A DNA stretch of 64,000 bases. It comes from Albugo candida (lineage: Eukaryota > Oomycota > Peronosporomycetes > Albuginales > Albuginaceae). Under the pieces are notes generated by a model, which saw only the letters and a list, made by a program, of their open reading frames with translations, was not told the origin of the DNA and did not search any database. The stretch's first letter is position 1, and each line of letters starts with the position of its first letter. This document shows, piece after piece, positions 21,821 through 33,776 of the stretch. A program made the translations under genes and the position numbers. The DNA lies in assembly GCA_905220665.1 (NCBI GenBank), contig CAJNAR010000191.1:62001-126000 (forward strand), given 5' to 3'.

Positions 21821-24039
21821 GACGACCCATGGCTCCAGACCCGAAATGATCGCTCCCTTTGCGAAAATATACGCTCCGATCTGATGAATCATTCATTGGT
21901 TGGCCATAAGCTGATCATGACGATCAAGCTTCTCAGAAGCTCTCTACAATGCGGAGGATTGATCTACTGACTTGTAGTTGTGGAAACGCAGAGGTCTCGT
22001 TTTTGTGTTGAGGATATCAGATGATCTGAAAGACAGAATTGAGAATTGCGCAAGTTGACTGTACACGACCAAATGTATTTCATGATGCTCTAAAATCACT
22101 TCGTGATTGTTCGAATTTTGATTCCATTGTTCGAGTGTCACTAAAGTACGAGTTATCACAGCCCGAGCTAATGATTGTTGAGGAGATGCCGAATTGCCAG
22201 ACGGTAGATACTATCGATAGACTCCCTACAGCGGTAACCAGATTTATAACATTCTATCATGTATCGTATGAGATCCGACATCGAGCTTTGAGACTGTCGT
22301 AAGAGAAACGACGCAAAGTGTTTGCCCAGAAGTGAATAGATCCCAACAAGTACCCAACGATGCTCAAATCCTTTCCATGTACCGGCAAGAAATTGCAGGG
22401 TGGGTCTCAAAACGTGCAGTGGATAGCGTATTGGGCTTGTCAATTCAAACCCAAAAAGATAAAAGAAATAGAACCATATCATATTTGAGCCATATTCGTA
22501 CGCAGTCTCTTGACAGCTTTTGTGCAAAAACTTGACTGTGTATATTGCGTCATCTGCGCTTATATATCTCACATGCCAGTTGACTGAGTAGATCGACGCT
22601 ATGATCTTATGCTTTAGACAATCTCGGGTCTCGTGCATGTCTTGGTGCTGTGATATATATAAATACTAATCGGTTGAACACATGGAACTAGATTCTATAA
22701 GCTATTTTGTCCGTACGTTTACCAACAAGTAATCGCTGAACTTTTCAAGCCATGCACGTTCGTTCAACCATATAATCGACTTCTTAGAGTGACAGAGAAA
22801 CGCAGATGTCACACAATGTCTTGAATGGCTCTGATGTGAGAGAACGCCAGCCCTCATATCACTCACTTCACACTGTTTGAGCACATACTGAAGCGGTGAC
22901 AGGGAGTCAGCTGACAGTAGACTAAACTGGATGCAGATGACTTCCATATCTCGTAACTTTCTCGTGAATGACTTGTCTGACCATTGCAATTAAATTCCAT
23001 TGTTATGTCAGGTGCAGCTATCAACAATTCAAACGCCAGGACATGCCAATTTTGTTCCAACGAAATCGAAATAAACTTGGCCAGTCCGAATTGCCGAGTA
23101 AATTATGCTGGGTTCTTGCGAATACATCCGCTATCCAATACTGCTAATGCAAAGAAGCTTCTGCTCGAAAAAGGGACCACAAATACGGTACACGATGAAG
23201 GAACTGTTGAATTTGGCTGAAGCCTACAGTGATGACGAAAGCGCTGGCAATATCTCGAATTCATCAGTTTTAAACGGTTCTAATTTAGTCAGAGTGCACT
23301 TCAACAGCATCGCCTGGTTCAAAATCCATTTTGTGTCTTTGGTTGATTTTTGGACTTGATCTTTGCTTAACTGCAGCATCACGGAAAGCACTCTGTATTG
23401 GGTGCATGCAATTTAGTAAAAGGAATGTATGTCTTAGTGGCCAGGAAATCGGGAGCTGCGTTTACACAGCGATCTTTAAACTAAAAGTAAATCTAACGAC
23501 TTGATTGAGCTTCATTTCCATTAAGAAGCACTTTTGACCGAAGCGCAAGTGAAATCTATTCCGAGAAGCCAATCGTAAGCAATCCGAGTATGACGGAATA
23601 TGATGGTGACACTGGTCGAATTATTTGAGTCCTTAACGAGCTCAGATCTTGTGAACTCATGCGACGCTCGAATATTGACTCTTGCTCGTTGTTCTGAATT
23701 GGAATCAAATGCTTCCTGAAATGTATGTTTTCAATTTGGAACGAGTTGGACGCACATTCATTTAATTCTACCATTCACTGAGAGAGACTTTACGCCCAAA
23801 AGTTCACGAAGTAGCTAGATATAGAGAGGGAGAAAATGATAAAGTTTGCGCCCTCGACCATTTCAGCATTTCCGTCTGCAATGTTCAGGAATACGTTTTT
23901 GAGGGAATTTCCGGAGCTTATCTGTGTCTGAATGCGTAATGCTGCCAAATGAAACACTCATTGGATTTTCTTCAAGTATTTCAGCATTGTCTTCCGGCGC
24001 TTTTTAAAAATTCAATTGGGCAGTAGGAACGATATACTG
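21821..24039. other. gene-poor intergenic region, no gene supported
   Basis: A 156-codon minus frame (22168-22638) and several shorter frames have no recognised motif and no plausible splice partner. The base composition and stop-rich frames look like eroded repeats. I see no LTR or transposase motif I would defend. Confidence 0.35.
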
Positions 24040-24801
24040 CATGCATAATACCGGTTTTCTTTGTTTCGACCATTGTGGTCTCGTTGGAATCAGTGCTTTA
24101 GTACCCGAAGGTACGCTTATGGCAATTTCCACAGGTGCTTCTGGCTGCACGACAACGCTGTTTGATTCGGAAAAAAATTACTTGTCTTGCGCTGCTTTCC
24201 TTCTTTTGCGCATGACCACCATTCGTTGGTACACGACTGGACGGAGGAGTTGTTACTTCTCTCACCACGCTTAAAGCGAGAAGTGATGGGGTGTTCTTCT
24301 CCTGTCTTTCTGGAATTGATGCATACAAACGTTCCCACACCGGTACTTGGATGTGCGCTAAAAACAATAACGTGATACGAATTCTTGTATTGAATAAAAA
24401 ACACCAATAAGACTGAACCTTGTTCGTAGGCTTTGACGGAATTGTTTTCGTGGCACAACCCTGCGCGACAGCAAATGCAAATGAGTACAATGGAAAACAA
24501 TACGAATAATGTAAATGCCTTGCACGGACGATGGTTAGGTATAACCGAACTTTTCACGTCCTTCGTGATGTTATTCTTGGTGATTATTTCGACAAGGGTT
24601 GCTTTTCTTGCTTGTCGATAGAGTCGCTCAAAGACACTTACCACCTTCTTTTTTGCTCTCGTTGGATTTTTAAGACTCACCTTGTGTTGTGACGCTTTGG
24701 TAAGCAAGCTTTTCACATTTCTCTCACTGCGCGGCCTAGTTGTAATGTTGAAAGGATTGGAATTTGGATCCAGCAATTTTATGTAATGCTTTTGGAAACA
24801 T
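24040..24801 (-). pseudogene. broken paralogue of the RLY-motif gene at 32464-33776
   Basis: The minus strand matches the 32.5-kb gene over most of its first 700 bp: the start context with MFPKAL at 24801, SQHKVSLK, VVSVFERLYRQARKA, TKNNITKD and the exon structure, including intron positions that correspond to the introns at 32809 and 32907 of the intact gene. It has an early in-frame stop about 22 codons in, an internal deletion of about 20 codons before SQHKVSLK, and loses similarity near 24040, so the C-terminal third is missing. Introns are kept, so it arose by DNA duplication, not retrotransposition. An LTR abuts its 5' side. Confidence 0.75.
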
Positions 24802-24838
24802 TTATGTGTTATAGCGTTGTTTTTGTGGGTTGTTTTTG

Positions 24839-25055
24839 TTGGAAGATGGTTTCCGATCGAGTGGAATGTTGCCAGGTCTTCGGCCGCCTCGGTGACACTG
24901 TCTGTCGGCATCTGCTGGTTTGAGTACAGCAGGCGACAGGCGAGAGAGATTAGGGTGTGAAAGGAAGGAGCTTGCCTAGTTGTAGGGGTAAAACGTTGGT
25001 TTCACCCGCACTCCGCTAAAAATACTTCTTTGGACCACGCAGTCTCGCGCAAATA
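24839..25055 (+). repeat. LTR copy 1 (upstream)
   Basis: The segment starting TGGAAGATGG near 24840 is repeated in direct orientation at 25685: shared blocks include CTTCGGCCG, GTATCGGTGACAC-like sequence, TTTGAGTAC, GGCAGGCGAC-like sequence and GATTAGGGTGTGAAA. After it the sequence runs through CTAAAAATACTTCTTTGGAC and reaches AGGTTATGAGCCC, a primer-binding site complementary to the anticodon region of initiator Met-tRNA. This places an LTR-internal junction near 25055. Confidence 0.7.
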
Positions 25056-25684
25056 GGTTATGAGCCCTATGGACGGCCAAGGGAGTTCAGAGGCACCACT
25101 CCAGATCACGCAAGGTATGCATGCAGGGAGGATGCGCAGGTGACTCGCAAAAAGGGCACCCACGAAGAGATGCTTGGACACTCGCGAAAGGAGGGAGCCA
25201 AGTCAAGTGGAGTCGTTACCAGGCAGCGACATTGCGGTGGAGTTGGCGTGGATATCTTCACGCCTGGAGTCGATGGAAATAGATCGTCAAGTCTCTGGCC
25301 AGTGGCAACCTATCGGCCAAGTAACGCGACCTAGATACAGGTGGTGGATTGTGTTTGATGGGGCAAGTACAAAGGCCAGACGCAAGAGCAGACCTCGGAG
25401 ACTGGAGGACAAAATTCAAGTTACTTTGGTAGACAGTAGAAACAGCGGAGTACATGGTCCGGCTGCCCACGTGGGGAAAGAGAAGGTGCAGGCGAATTAC
25501 CAGCATCAAGTCGCAAGTGAACAGCACCGCATGCAGAACTAGTATCGACATAAGTTGCAACGAGTGGCTGCAGAATTTCACCATGGGGCAGCGGAGCTTC
25601 AGCGCCGAAAGGATATGAACTTGAGACTTCTAGAGCAGCTGAACTTCTGTGTTAAAGATGGACCAATGGGAGCACATGAAGTTG
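25056..25684 (+). mobile_element. short internal region of an LTR element (gag-like, truncated)
   Basis: Between the two LTR copies lies only about 630 bp, starting with a Met-tRNA half primer site and a frame MSPMDGQ. Further frames encode hydrophilic, gag-like sequence with LESMEIDRQ and later AAELQRRKDMNLRLLEQL, which suggests a helical capsid or coiled segment. No protease, integrase or reverse transcriptase is present, so the element is either a deletion derivative or a short non-autonomous (TRIM/LARD-like) one. Confidence 0.5.
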
Positions 25685-25849
25685 CTGGAAGATGGTGCCT
25701 GATCGAGTGAGATCTTGCCAGTTCTTCGGCCGTATCGGTGACACTTTCTAATAGAATCTGTTGTTTTGAGTACGGCAGGCGACGGGCGATAGTGATTAGG
25801 GTGTGAAAAGACGTAGGTACGGCTAAAACTTGGTAAATAGAGCACTCTA
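25685..25849 (+). repeat. LTR copy 2, left part (split by a transposon)
   Basis: Direct repeat of 24839-25020. It breaks off at GCACTCTA and continues at 28416 with TACTAAAAATACTTCTTTGGAC. The uninterrupted copy reads GCACTCCGCTAAAAATACTT at the same place, which shows that 25850-28415 was inserted into this LTR at a TA. Confidence 0.75.
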
Positions 25850-28415
25850 TAGGGCAAGACACTTATAACCGACGCCCCCCTATTTATGCGGCCAAATTTC
25901 AAAATTGTTATTTCTTGCAGCCTATACTTCTAACGTGCAAATAACCGTTCTTTTGGCCAGTCAAGAGTAGTGTATGTAGGTAGGTTTTACAATCGCCATA
26001 TCACTTCAGAGGTTGATATCGCCCTCCGTATTTTTTTTGCACTTGAAGCTTCCCAAAGTAACCATGCCACGTCTAAAAAACAAAGGAAACACTTGTACAT
26101 GGCATCAATACTTGCTGCGGAGAACAAGAAACAAAAAATTGAAGGACATGACGTGCATAAATTTGAAAGTAGCAGCGCCTCAGTAAAAATGAATCACAGA
26201 TGAAGAGCGAAAATGAAGTGGAAGATGATGACATGATTGTTGGAAATATTGAGAGAGCTTTCGTTCCAGTGTTAACTAACGAGAGCAACCGACCAGTGCG
26301 GTATCTGGGAAATTCGTCACCTACAAAAAGGCGCAAGAAGTCGGTGCTGAAGGATGCTGCCAGAGGCACCAAGCCGTTGACGGAATACTGGACACTGACA
26401 CCAATGTTTACAGAAGCTGGTGCTGAAGTGGATGTGGATAATGATGAAGACGAGGGTACTGAGTGGACCATAGCTGATATCAGTTTGGCAGTTGAGAATC
26501 TGAAAAGAATAAATCGAAAGCCAAACGGGAAGAACAATGCAGCACATGTGCGTGAAGCAGCTCTACTCGGCTTCTTTCGACTAATCCAAATAGGAAAAAC
26601 GAAGAAAGCCGCAAGTTCCTTTATCTCAGATGCAGCAGGAAGAGGGGTTTACTTCTCTCGATCAATACGGACATGGGACAGAACTTTTATGAAAGACGGG
26701 TCTCTGCCTCAGTCGAAGCAAGGGAAACACGCCAAGCGATCAAATTTTCTTCGGGACGAGGACTATATCATTATCCTGCAACAATACCTCCGTGCAAATA
26801 AGTTAAACACACCAATGAAGAAATCCTCCCCGAGTTAGGCTACACTCCTTGCCCAAAAATATCGGAACGAACGATGATGCGCTGGCTACAGTCCTTGAAC
26901 ATATCCTACCGCAAAGTTGCGAAGGGGATTTACATCGATGGTCATGAAAGAGAAGATGATATTAAGTATCGCCAAAAGTTTTGGACAGATTAGATGAACT
27001 TGATGCTCGCATGCCTGTTTTCCTTGCAAAAAATGATAATTTCGAGAAAAACCAAGATGATGTAATATGGCCACCAGCGAACATTCAACCACTTCTTCTG
27101 GTGACCCATTATGAAAGTACGTTTGCTGTCAATGATGGGTTGAAGCGCCTGTGGATTGCTGATAGAGAACAAACATTGCGCAAGAAAGGCCAAGGGAGAT
27201 CTATTCATGTCAGTGACTTCCTTTGTCCAATTTCGGGACGCCTCGCCCTGGACCAAGAGAAAAAAGAGCAGTTTCCGACGCTGCCAGAACAAGCATATGT
27301 GATCATGCACCCTGGAATTCAGCACGACGGATGGTGGTAGGCAATAGACCTCTACAAACCAGGTGCTTGATCGAGCAATCCCCATCTTTGAGGCACAATT
27401 TCCAGGCATGCAGGCCCTATTTGCCTTTGACAATGCCACCAGCCATGCTGCCTTTGCTGACGATGCGCTCTGTGCGAACCGCATGAACCTGGGCCCTGTT
27501 GCAAACGACTTGGGGAAATGGAATTTACCAGAAATTGGTTTTCCCAGAAGATCATGCAATTGAAAAACTTCGTGGCAAGGCAAAGGGTATCAAAGTTGTC
27601 CTTGAAGAACGAGGACTTTGGCGTGCAGGCCTTACACTTGACTGTCGCGTGAAATGTCCTACAACCGAACTGGACTGCTGTGCCAGAAAATCAGGGCAAA
27701 TCAACCGGACTTTCTTCGCCAGAAATGCATGTTAGAAGAGCTTATTGCTGGTGCCGGCCACATGATAATATTTTATCCAAGATTTCATTGTGAACTCAAC
27801 TTCATTGAGAACTTTTGGGCTCTGCCAAGCGGTACGCACGGATACACTGCAATTATTCATGGATTGGACTAAAGGACGTGGTGCCAAAAGCATTGGATTC
27901 GGTCAGTTTGACCGAGATTAGGAACCACTATCAAAAATCTCAGCGGTACATGGATGTTTACCGCAAAGGGTTAAGTGGTCTAGCTGCGGAATATGCCGTC
28001 AAAAAGTACCGTTCTCACCGACGCGTACCAAATTCAATCCTGATGGACATGAACTGCCTCACGGCTTAATACTACATAAATGAGACCATACTTTTGGAGA
28101 TTGTTTCATAATTGATAACTTGTCATACATACATAATAAAAGAGTTCGGGCCCAATAATATTAAGTAATACAGGTTATTGATTTTCGGGCGGCCAAATAT
28201 TGCTTGTCCCATTGAAAATTGCCGAAATTGGCCGAGTTCAAGGCCCTACTGGTCCTACAAAAATAAAGTTACGAAGAATTGGCTTCCATTCTCTTACAGC
28301 GTAGCGTCTGTTCTTTAGTACAATGGAATTCTTTTTTCTACATTAATCTTTTTCTGTGAAGAGAAAGAATTCTTGTCTACCGATTAAACGTGCTGGTTAT
28401 AAGTGTCTTGCACTG
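25850..28415 (+). mobile_element. Tc1/mariner-superfamily DDE transposon, inactivated
   Basis: A 2566-bp element with terminal inverted repeats TAGGGCAAGACACTTATAACC (left, 25850-25870) and the complement of CAGTGCAAGACACTTATAACC (right, 28395-28415), flanked by TA on both sides, the target duplication of Tc1/mariner elements. The coding region runs from about 26100 to 28070 in several frames: acidic N terminus, RSIRTWDRTF and SLPQSKQGKHAKRSNFL, GIYIDGHEREDD, THYESTFAVNDG, FAFDNATSH, ERGLWRAG, and FHCELNFIENFW. The second Asp (DNATSH) and the Glu (CELNFIE) of the DDE triad are visible. In relatives I recall the first position as THDESTF; here it is Tyr. Frameshifts occur near 26838, 26985, 27340, 27490 and 27660, so it is dead. 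Confidence 0.85.
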
Positions 28416-28465
28416 TACTAAAAATACTTCTTTGGACTAGGCGGCCTCGATTCAACAGAAGTGGA
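28416..28465 (+). repeat. LTR copy 2, right part
   Basis: Continuation of the LTR interrupted at 25849: CTAAAAATACTTCTTTGGAC matches 25017-25036 of copy 1. It is followed by retrotransposon-like coding sequence, so it may also serve as the left LTR of the Copia remnant that follows. Confidence 0.65.
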
Positions 28466-31200
28466 TAAGTTGAACCCGCACTTTGTCAAGGTACCAACTT
28501 CCACTGAAGGGAAGATCAGTATCGATACTTTCGATTGATCTGAAATTTACAAGGGGCTTGGTGCTAAATTTGCACAATAGGGAAAGCTGTTCCTGGTTAA
28601 GATTGATTCGGCTCAACGGACGTGTGGTTTTCGCTGGCTGGAGGAGTACAAGGTGTCGCGATTTGGAGAACTTTGCGTGGAAAGGCTGCAAGATGTTTCA
28701 ACCAGCGCGTCCACAGTTGGTGGAGGATGAACCGACTCTTGTATTTTTTATGGATAAGACGGTGGGCTCGTCTCGAATTGTTTTTTCCAAGCAACAGACT
28801 TTCAAGCTTTCTGCTGAACGCTAAGGACAAGAGTCGGTCATGGAACGACCATTTGCTGGATCTGGTGGCCCTACAGAAAGCAAGGAACTCCGGCGAGGAT
28901 GTCATTCTCGAAAACATTTTGAAGTATATCCAGCCCGAGTCTCAAGCCTTGATAACAGTCCGTACAACAACTTTCGCACCGATTATTTGGCCCACGCGGA
29001 GGAGATTGTCTCATTTTTCCAAGAACTGGAAGATGAAAAGGTCAGTGATGCAAAGACTGGTCGTCGATACGTGAAATCGGTAAACGAAACGAGATAATGT
29101 CACAAGTGCGGTCAAGTTGGTCATGTCGCGCGTTATTGCCGCAACAAAGTTACCGCGCACGTCCGGACAGAAAGAAAAGCTCTAGGGAAAGTGCGAAAGC
29201 TAAATGGGCATTTGTTGCTAATGCAAGTGACGATTTGGATGATGACGATTGGATTCTTGACACTGGCGCAAGTTGTTACTTGGTTCGGGATGTATCTATG
29301 CTGTTCAAGGCTGAACATTGCACAAGCCGTGACGTGTTACGTTATCCGGAAGATACCCCATTGTGAGTGACGAAAGGCAGTAATGTGTGCTTCAACACCT
29401 TCTTTGATGGTGTACACACTGAAGTTGAGCTATCAAGTGCTTACTACTCGCCACAAATTGACAAGGTATTTGGTATCATATGGTCGCCTGGCCGACCATG
29501 GGTGTTTACTGGACCCTTTTCAAGAACGACATGCTGTGTTGAGTAATGCGAATGCACGTAACGATTAGGAATCACGCGATGTTGTAGACTGTGCTGCTGT
29601 CAAAAGGACAATCCTACGATTGAAGAGATTTTAATGAGCGCTTTTGACAATATTCGTTCTGGTGAGACTGTGATGGGCGCGTCACATATTTGTTCATGGC
29701 CCATCCAACATCCATCTGTATAGCTCGCTTAGGCAACAGATATCTGGTAAATTTTTGTCGACCACAGGACCAATTTTTGCCGTGTCTTCCTTGCGAAGAC
29801 AAAGGATCAAGCAGCGAGAATTCTTGGTTTGCTTTGAGACGTTACAATTGCCGCGTGCACGTGCTTCGCACTGATGGAGGTGGCGAATACAAAAACGTTG
29901 ACTTATTTTGTCGTGATGCTGGAGTTGCTCGCCAAAATGAAGGAGTCTGGCAACCAGGCTGTAAACGGAAAGGCTGAGCGTATGCACCACACGGTGATGA
30001 ATATGGCTCGCTACATGACTGTTCGTGTGATTTGCCTCTTTCTTTCTGAGTCGATGCAGCAGAATATTCTATTTACGGTCTGAATCGAATGCCGAAACGT
30101 GCCGATCCCAAAAGGGCGTCTCCGAGAGCGATATTGACCGGACGTCCATCAAGTCTCGTTGATATTGTTGTTTTGGGTCTCCATGTGGAAAATGATGTGT
30201 TCCGCAGAAGAGCTCGTTAAAGAAGCCCTCCTCGCAAAAGATTATCGTCGAGAAGAGCGATGAAACTAAGAATTTCGTGTTTAGCTTACGGGGGATCTTG
30301 TTGTAATTACAACACGACATTTTGCGTCGATTTGCAACGTCAATGACGAGTCGAATGCGCAACTGAGAGACGTACTCGAGAATGGAGCAGAAAATGAATT
30401 GGAAGAGCTTGCGCATGCGCGTCAACCTGGCCATTTTAATACGGACCACTCTGAGAAAAATCGTCAAATGCAAGTTGCGACTTCAAATGGGCAAATAACT
30501 GCTGCAATCCCGAGCTTTCGCGGACTGGAACTATTGTACAACAGCGCGACGTTCTCAGTGAGCCAAGAAATAGTAGTTCCAGAAGCTGAAGCTGACATGG
30601 ATACCTTGACTGCTTTGAAATCATCGCGTGGGCTTGTTCATGCAGTTACTACGGCCGCCACGGTAGAGGAACCGCCGTCTTCCAATGAGGTTGTACCAAC
30701 TGCGGTTTCTGCCGTGGCACAAGTATTTCAAGCTGAACTCACGCATCTCCCGGATCCGAGGAGTTATATAGAGGCTAGGAGTACTCCCGACAAAGAACTA
30801 TGACTTTGGACACCCCGTGAGCAGTTAGCGTCATTGCATGCGAATTACACGTGGCGACTGGTCAAAGCTGAACCCAAACTGCCTCGGTTGCATAATAAAT
30901 GGGTGTATAAGAAGAAACGGACCAGTGATGGAGACGTTGAAGGATACAAAGCAAGACTGGTAACCTGTGGAAATGAACAGGTGCTCGGTGTGAACTTCCT
31001 GTTAACGTTCGCTGCGGTTTTGGATATGACAAACTCGAAAAACATTTACGCTATCGCCTGGATTTGGCTTGTTCCAGCCAGGCATTTTTTTGATGTGCCA
31101 AGTTCGTACGTATGTGCAGCTAAAGAAGATGGCGTGGACATAAATCTGTTTATTCGCGATGGTATGCATTCAATTCACCTAGGAAGAGATATCTGAGGAC
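28466..31200 (+). mobile_element. decayed Ty1/Copia retrotransposon
   Basis: Gag starts near 28470 with KLNPHFVKVPTSTEGK. A CCHC zinc knuckle (CHKCGQVGHVARYC) lies at 29098-29145, the aspartic protease DDWILDTGAS near 29246, integrase with HVLRTDGGGEYKN near 29858, and reverse transcriptase with NKWVYKKKRTSDGDVEGYKARLV near 30890. This gag-protease-integrase-reverse transcriptase order is that of Copia. Frames change repeatedly and there are many stops. No 3' LTR or RNase H is evident; it ends before the transposase tail at 31.3 kb. Confidence 0.8.
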
Positions 31201-31299
31201 GGTTTGTGTACTGTACAGCAGTGGCAAGGTATGTACTGACCATATTTTGTTTTCTGCAGGTCTTCGAGCAAAACCGAAAGGCACTATCGATAGAGAGCA

Positions 31300-31756
31300 A
31301 TGAAAAGTGCACTAGAATATAAACGAGCACTAAAGGATTGCCGTGCTCTCATGCCATCAAAAAGCTGCAAAAGATGGGGTCAATCTTACATGAAGCTCAT
31401 TTTCATGAGCACTGGTGACTTCACAAGCCTGTACATCCCACATTGCATCCTGCAATGCCTCGTCAGAAATAAAAACAGACTGTTCGGACATTATGAAAAA
31501 GTTTCAAGAGCATTATTCGGTCTTGCCTCCGCATAGGAAGTGCCTTTTTGAACAGGATCTCAATTGCCTTCCATCTGTTCCAAGCCCAGGGGTAAACGAT
31601 TTTGCCACAGTGGCCTCACGTGGATGGCCGAAAGGATCAACGAGTACCAAGCCAGATCTGTACGCATTTAAGTACATCAAAATGAAGGGGCAGGAACTGC
31701 TGAAACGAAGATGCGGGGCCTGCAAACAAGAAGTTTACAACAGGCGCACATGTTAA
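31300..31756 (+). mobile_element. transposase tail fragment (zinc-knuckle end)
   Basis: Two overlapping frames end in GWPKGSTSTKPDLYAFKY and KRRCGACKQEVYNRRTC. A G-R-P-K-G-S segment followed by a C-x2-C-x4-H/Y-x4-C knuckle is the usual C terminus of Mutator-like (MULE) and related transposases; the knuckle here has Tyr in place of His (CKQEVYNRRTC), so it is decayed. No catalytic core is present. Assignment to MULE is tentative. Confidence 0.45.
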
Positions 31757-31782
31757 AATTAACAAAGCAAATCTGTAATTTA

Positions 31783-31923
31783 ATTAAGGGGGTGTGGTGA
31801 TACCGGCTCTCATTTAATTTTAATTTAGGGGGTGTAATGATACCGGCTCCCAATTATTCAGGATATTTAGGGGGTTGGCGATACCGGTGTTCTGATTTAC
31901 GTTAGGGGGTTAAAAGAATACCT
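31783..31923. repeat. about 40-bp tandem repeats with core TTTAGGGGGTGTAATGATACCGG
   Basis: Four degenerate direct copies begin near 31784, 31824, 31864 and 31900, each with A/TTTAGGGGGT followed by GATACCGG (the last has GAATACC). Spacing is about 34-42 bp. The array lies about 540 bp upstream of the hypothetical gene at 32464 and just after a transposase tail. It may be subterminal repeats of a DNA transposon. Confidence 0.65.
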
Positions 31924-32463
31924 TACTGTAAACGTACCTAATCTTGACACTAATGTCCTAAATAATTACCTTTTTAAGACCTTTTTGTTCGGTGGCTGAC
32001 ACTCGTCAGCCCCCAAAAACTGATAAGGTATTCCAATATCTAAATCAATGGAAAAGCGTACCAAATGTGTACCACACTGTCATAACGGCTACCAACCGAC
32101 GTGTAACCCCGGTACAGAATTGATTATTAATGAGCGAAAAATGGATGCGCTATCTATGAATATCAGCAAATCACATTAGTCCCCCTGATCGATGCTCGTA
32201 TACTTCAATATTTACAAACATTTTTTGCTGTTTATGTTTATCAACCAATGCTGGCGATTAATCATGAAATTGGAAGAAAGGATAAGAATAGAATCAAGTC
32301 CAAGAAGTCGAATTCTCGTTCTTGATGGCGGATGATGGGGGATGATGAAGAATTCCTCAGAGAAAGCTTTCAATCAATCGGACGATTTGTATAAACCGTG
32401 AGGCCACTTCAAATTTTCTGAAAGAAACAACATAACAAAAAACAACTCCAAACTAACGCAAAA
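31924..32463. other. intergenic upstream of the RLY-motif gene
   Basis: No gene. It contains the presumed promoter for the gene at 32464. No TATA or initiator element stands out. Confidence 0.35.
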
Positions 32464-33776
32464 ATGTTTCCTAAAGCATTGCGAAAAGCTGCAGGATCTA
32501 AAATCCCAATCCTTACAACAGTACAACTACGCCGCGCATCAGAGCGTAATGCGCAAAACTTGCTTATCGAAAACATTACCGAAAAACAGTCCAACATTCC
32601 GAAGCCGGCAAGCAAAGCTATCAACAACGGGGCTCAACACAAGGTGAGTCTCAAAAAGTACAACGAAAGTGAAAAAAAGAAGACGGTGAGTGTCTTTGAG
32701 CGACTTTACCAACAAGCAAAGAAAGTGGCTCCTGTCGAAGCAATCACCAAGAGAGACACTACGAAGGACTTGCAAAAGTCGGATGTGCCAAATCGCCGTC
32801 CACGCAAGGTGCATTCATTTTTTGTTGTTTTGTATTGTACTCATTTCCATTTGCTGTTGCGTAGGCTACTGTCACCAAAACAAATCCGCCAAAGCCTACG
32901 AACAAGGTTTATTCTTTTTTGTGTTTTTATCCAATCCGAGAACTCATATCACATTTTGTTTGTAGCACACATCAAACGTACCGGTGTGGGAACGTTTGCA
33001 TGCATTAGTTCCAGAAAGGCAGAAGAAGAACACGCCGTCACCTATCGTTTCAAGCGCGATGAGAAAATTCAAAAATCCTCCGTCCAGGCGTGTACCAGTG
33101 AATGGTGAACGTGCGCAAAAGAAAGTCGCTCTCAACGAAACAAACAGTGTTGTCTCGCAGCCAGAAGCATCTGTGGAAAGCGTCTCAAATGCACCATTGA
33201 ATACTGAAAGCGCTGATTCGAATAAGGCCAATAAGGTCAACGCAAAATTGAAAAAGGGAAAAAAGGTCGTTATTGTGCAGACAGGAGCACTTGCGGAAAT
33301 TGTCTCAAATGCACCATTGAACAACGAAACCGCTGATCCAAGCAAGGCCAAAAAGGTTGAAGAAAAGCCACAGAATGGTCCAATTGGTGGGATTGACTTA
33401 GAAACAGCTCCGGAAATTGTTTTAAACGCATCTCTAAACATTCCAAGTGGCAGTGCCGAAATGGCAGATCATGCAGTATTGGATGAATGTGTGCTCAGTT
33501 CATTAGAGATGAAAATGCATCCAACGGAGGAAAAATCCAAGTCCAACTCAGGCGATCCGACACGATTTAGTATAAGAGCTTTGCATGAATTGACAAAAAT
33601 CGAGCTCGCTGAAGAATTGAAGAAGAATTCGGTAAGTCTCACCGTCATCTTTTATCATGCTTGTATCACTTATCAAATCATTTTATGAATAGGATCCAAT
33701 TGCGATTCGATCAAAAATGATTCTTGCTGAATTTGGTGCGTGGGCAGTTGAAACGGAGCTTCAATTGAGTCGTTAA
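32464..33776 (+). CDS. hypothetical basic protein with RLY motifs
   Basis: Four exons (32464-32808, 32865-32906, 32966-33631, 33693-33776) join into a 378-residue frame; introns are 56-61 nt. The N-terminal half is Lys-rich and carries VSVFERLYQQAKK (about 78-90) and a second copy, VPVWERLHALVPERQKK, about 50 residues later. F/W-x-R-L-Y/H motifs of this type occur in cytoskeletal and flagellar proteins of protists, but I do not assign a function. The middle has two internal repeats (VESVSNAPLNTESAD and AEIVSNAPLNNETAD). The C-terminal end (about 340-378), FSIRALHELTKIELAEELKK then a hydrophobic helix, looks folded. A truncated pseudogene copy sits at 24040-24801. No signal peptide. Confidence 0.7.

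Noticed and set aside
22168..22638. 156-codon minus-strand frame
   Set aside because: No motif, no signal peptide, no splice partner, stop-rich surroundings; treated as chance.
31783..31923. CRISPR-like array
   Set aside because: Repeats are degenerate, spacers are not unique inserts of constant length, and the genome is eukaryotic.
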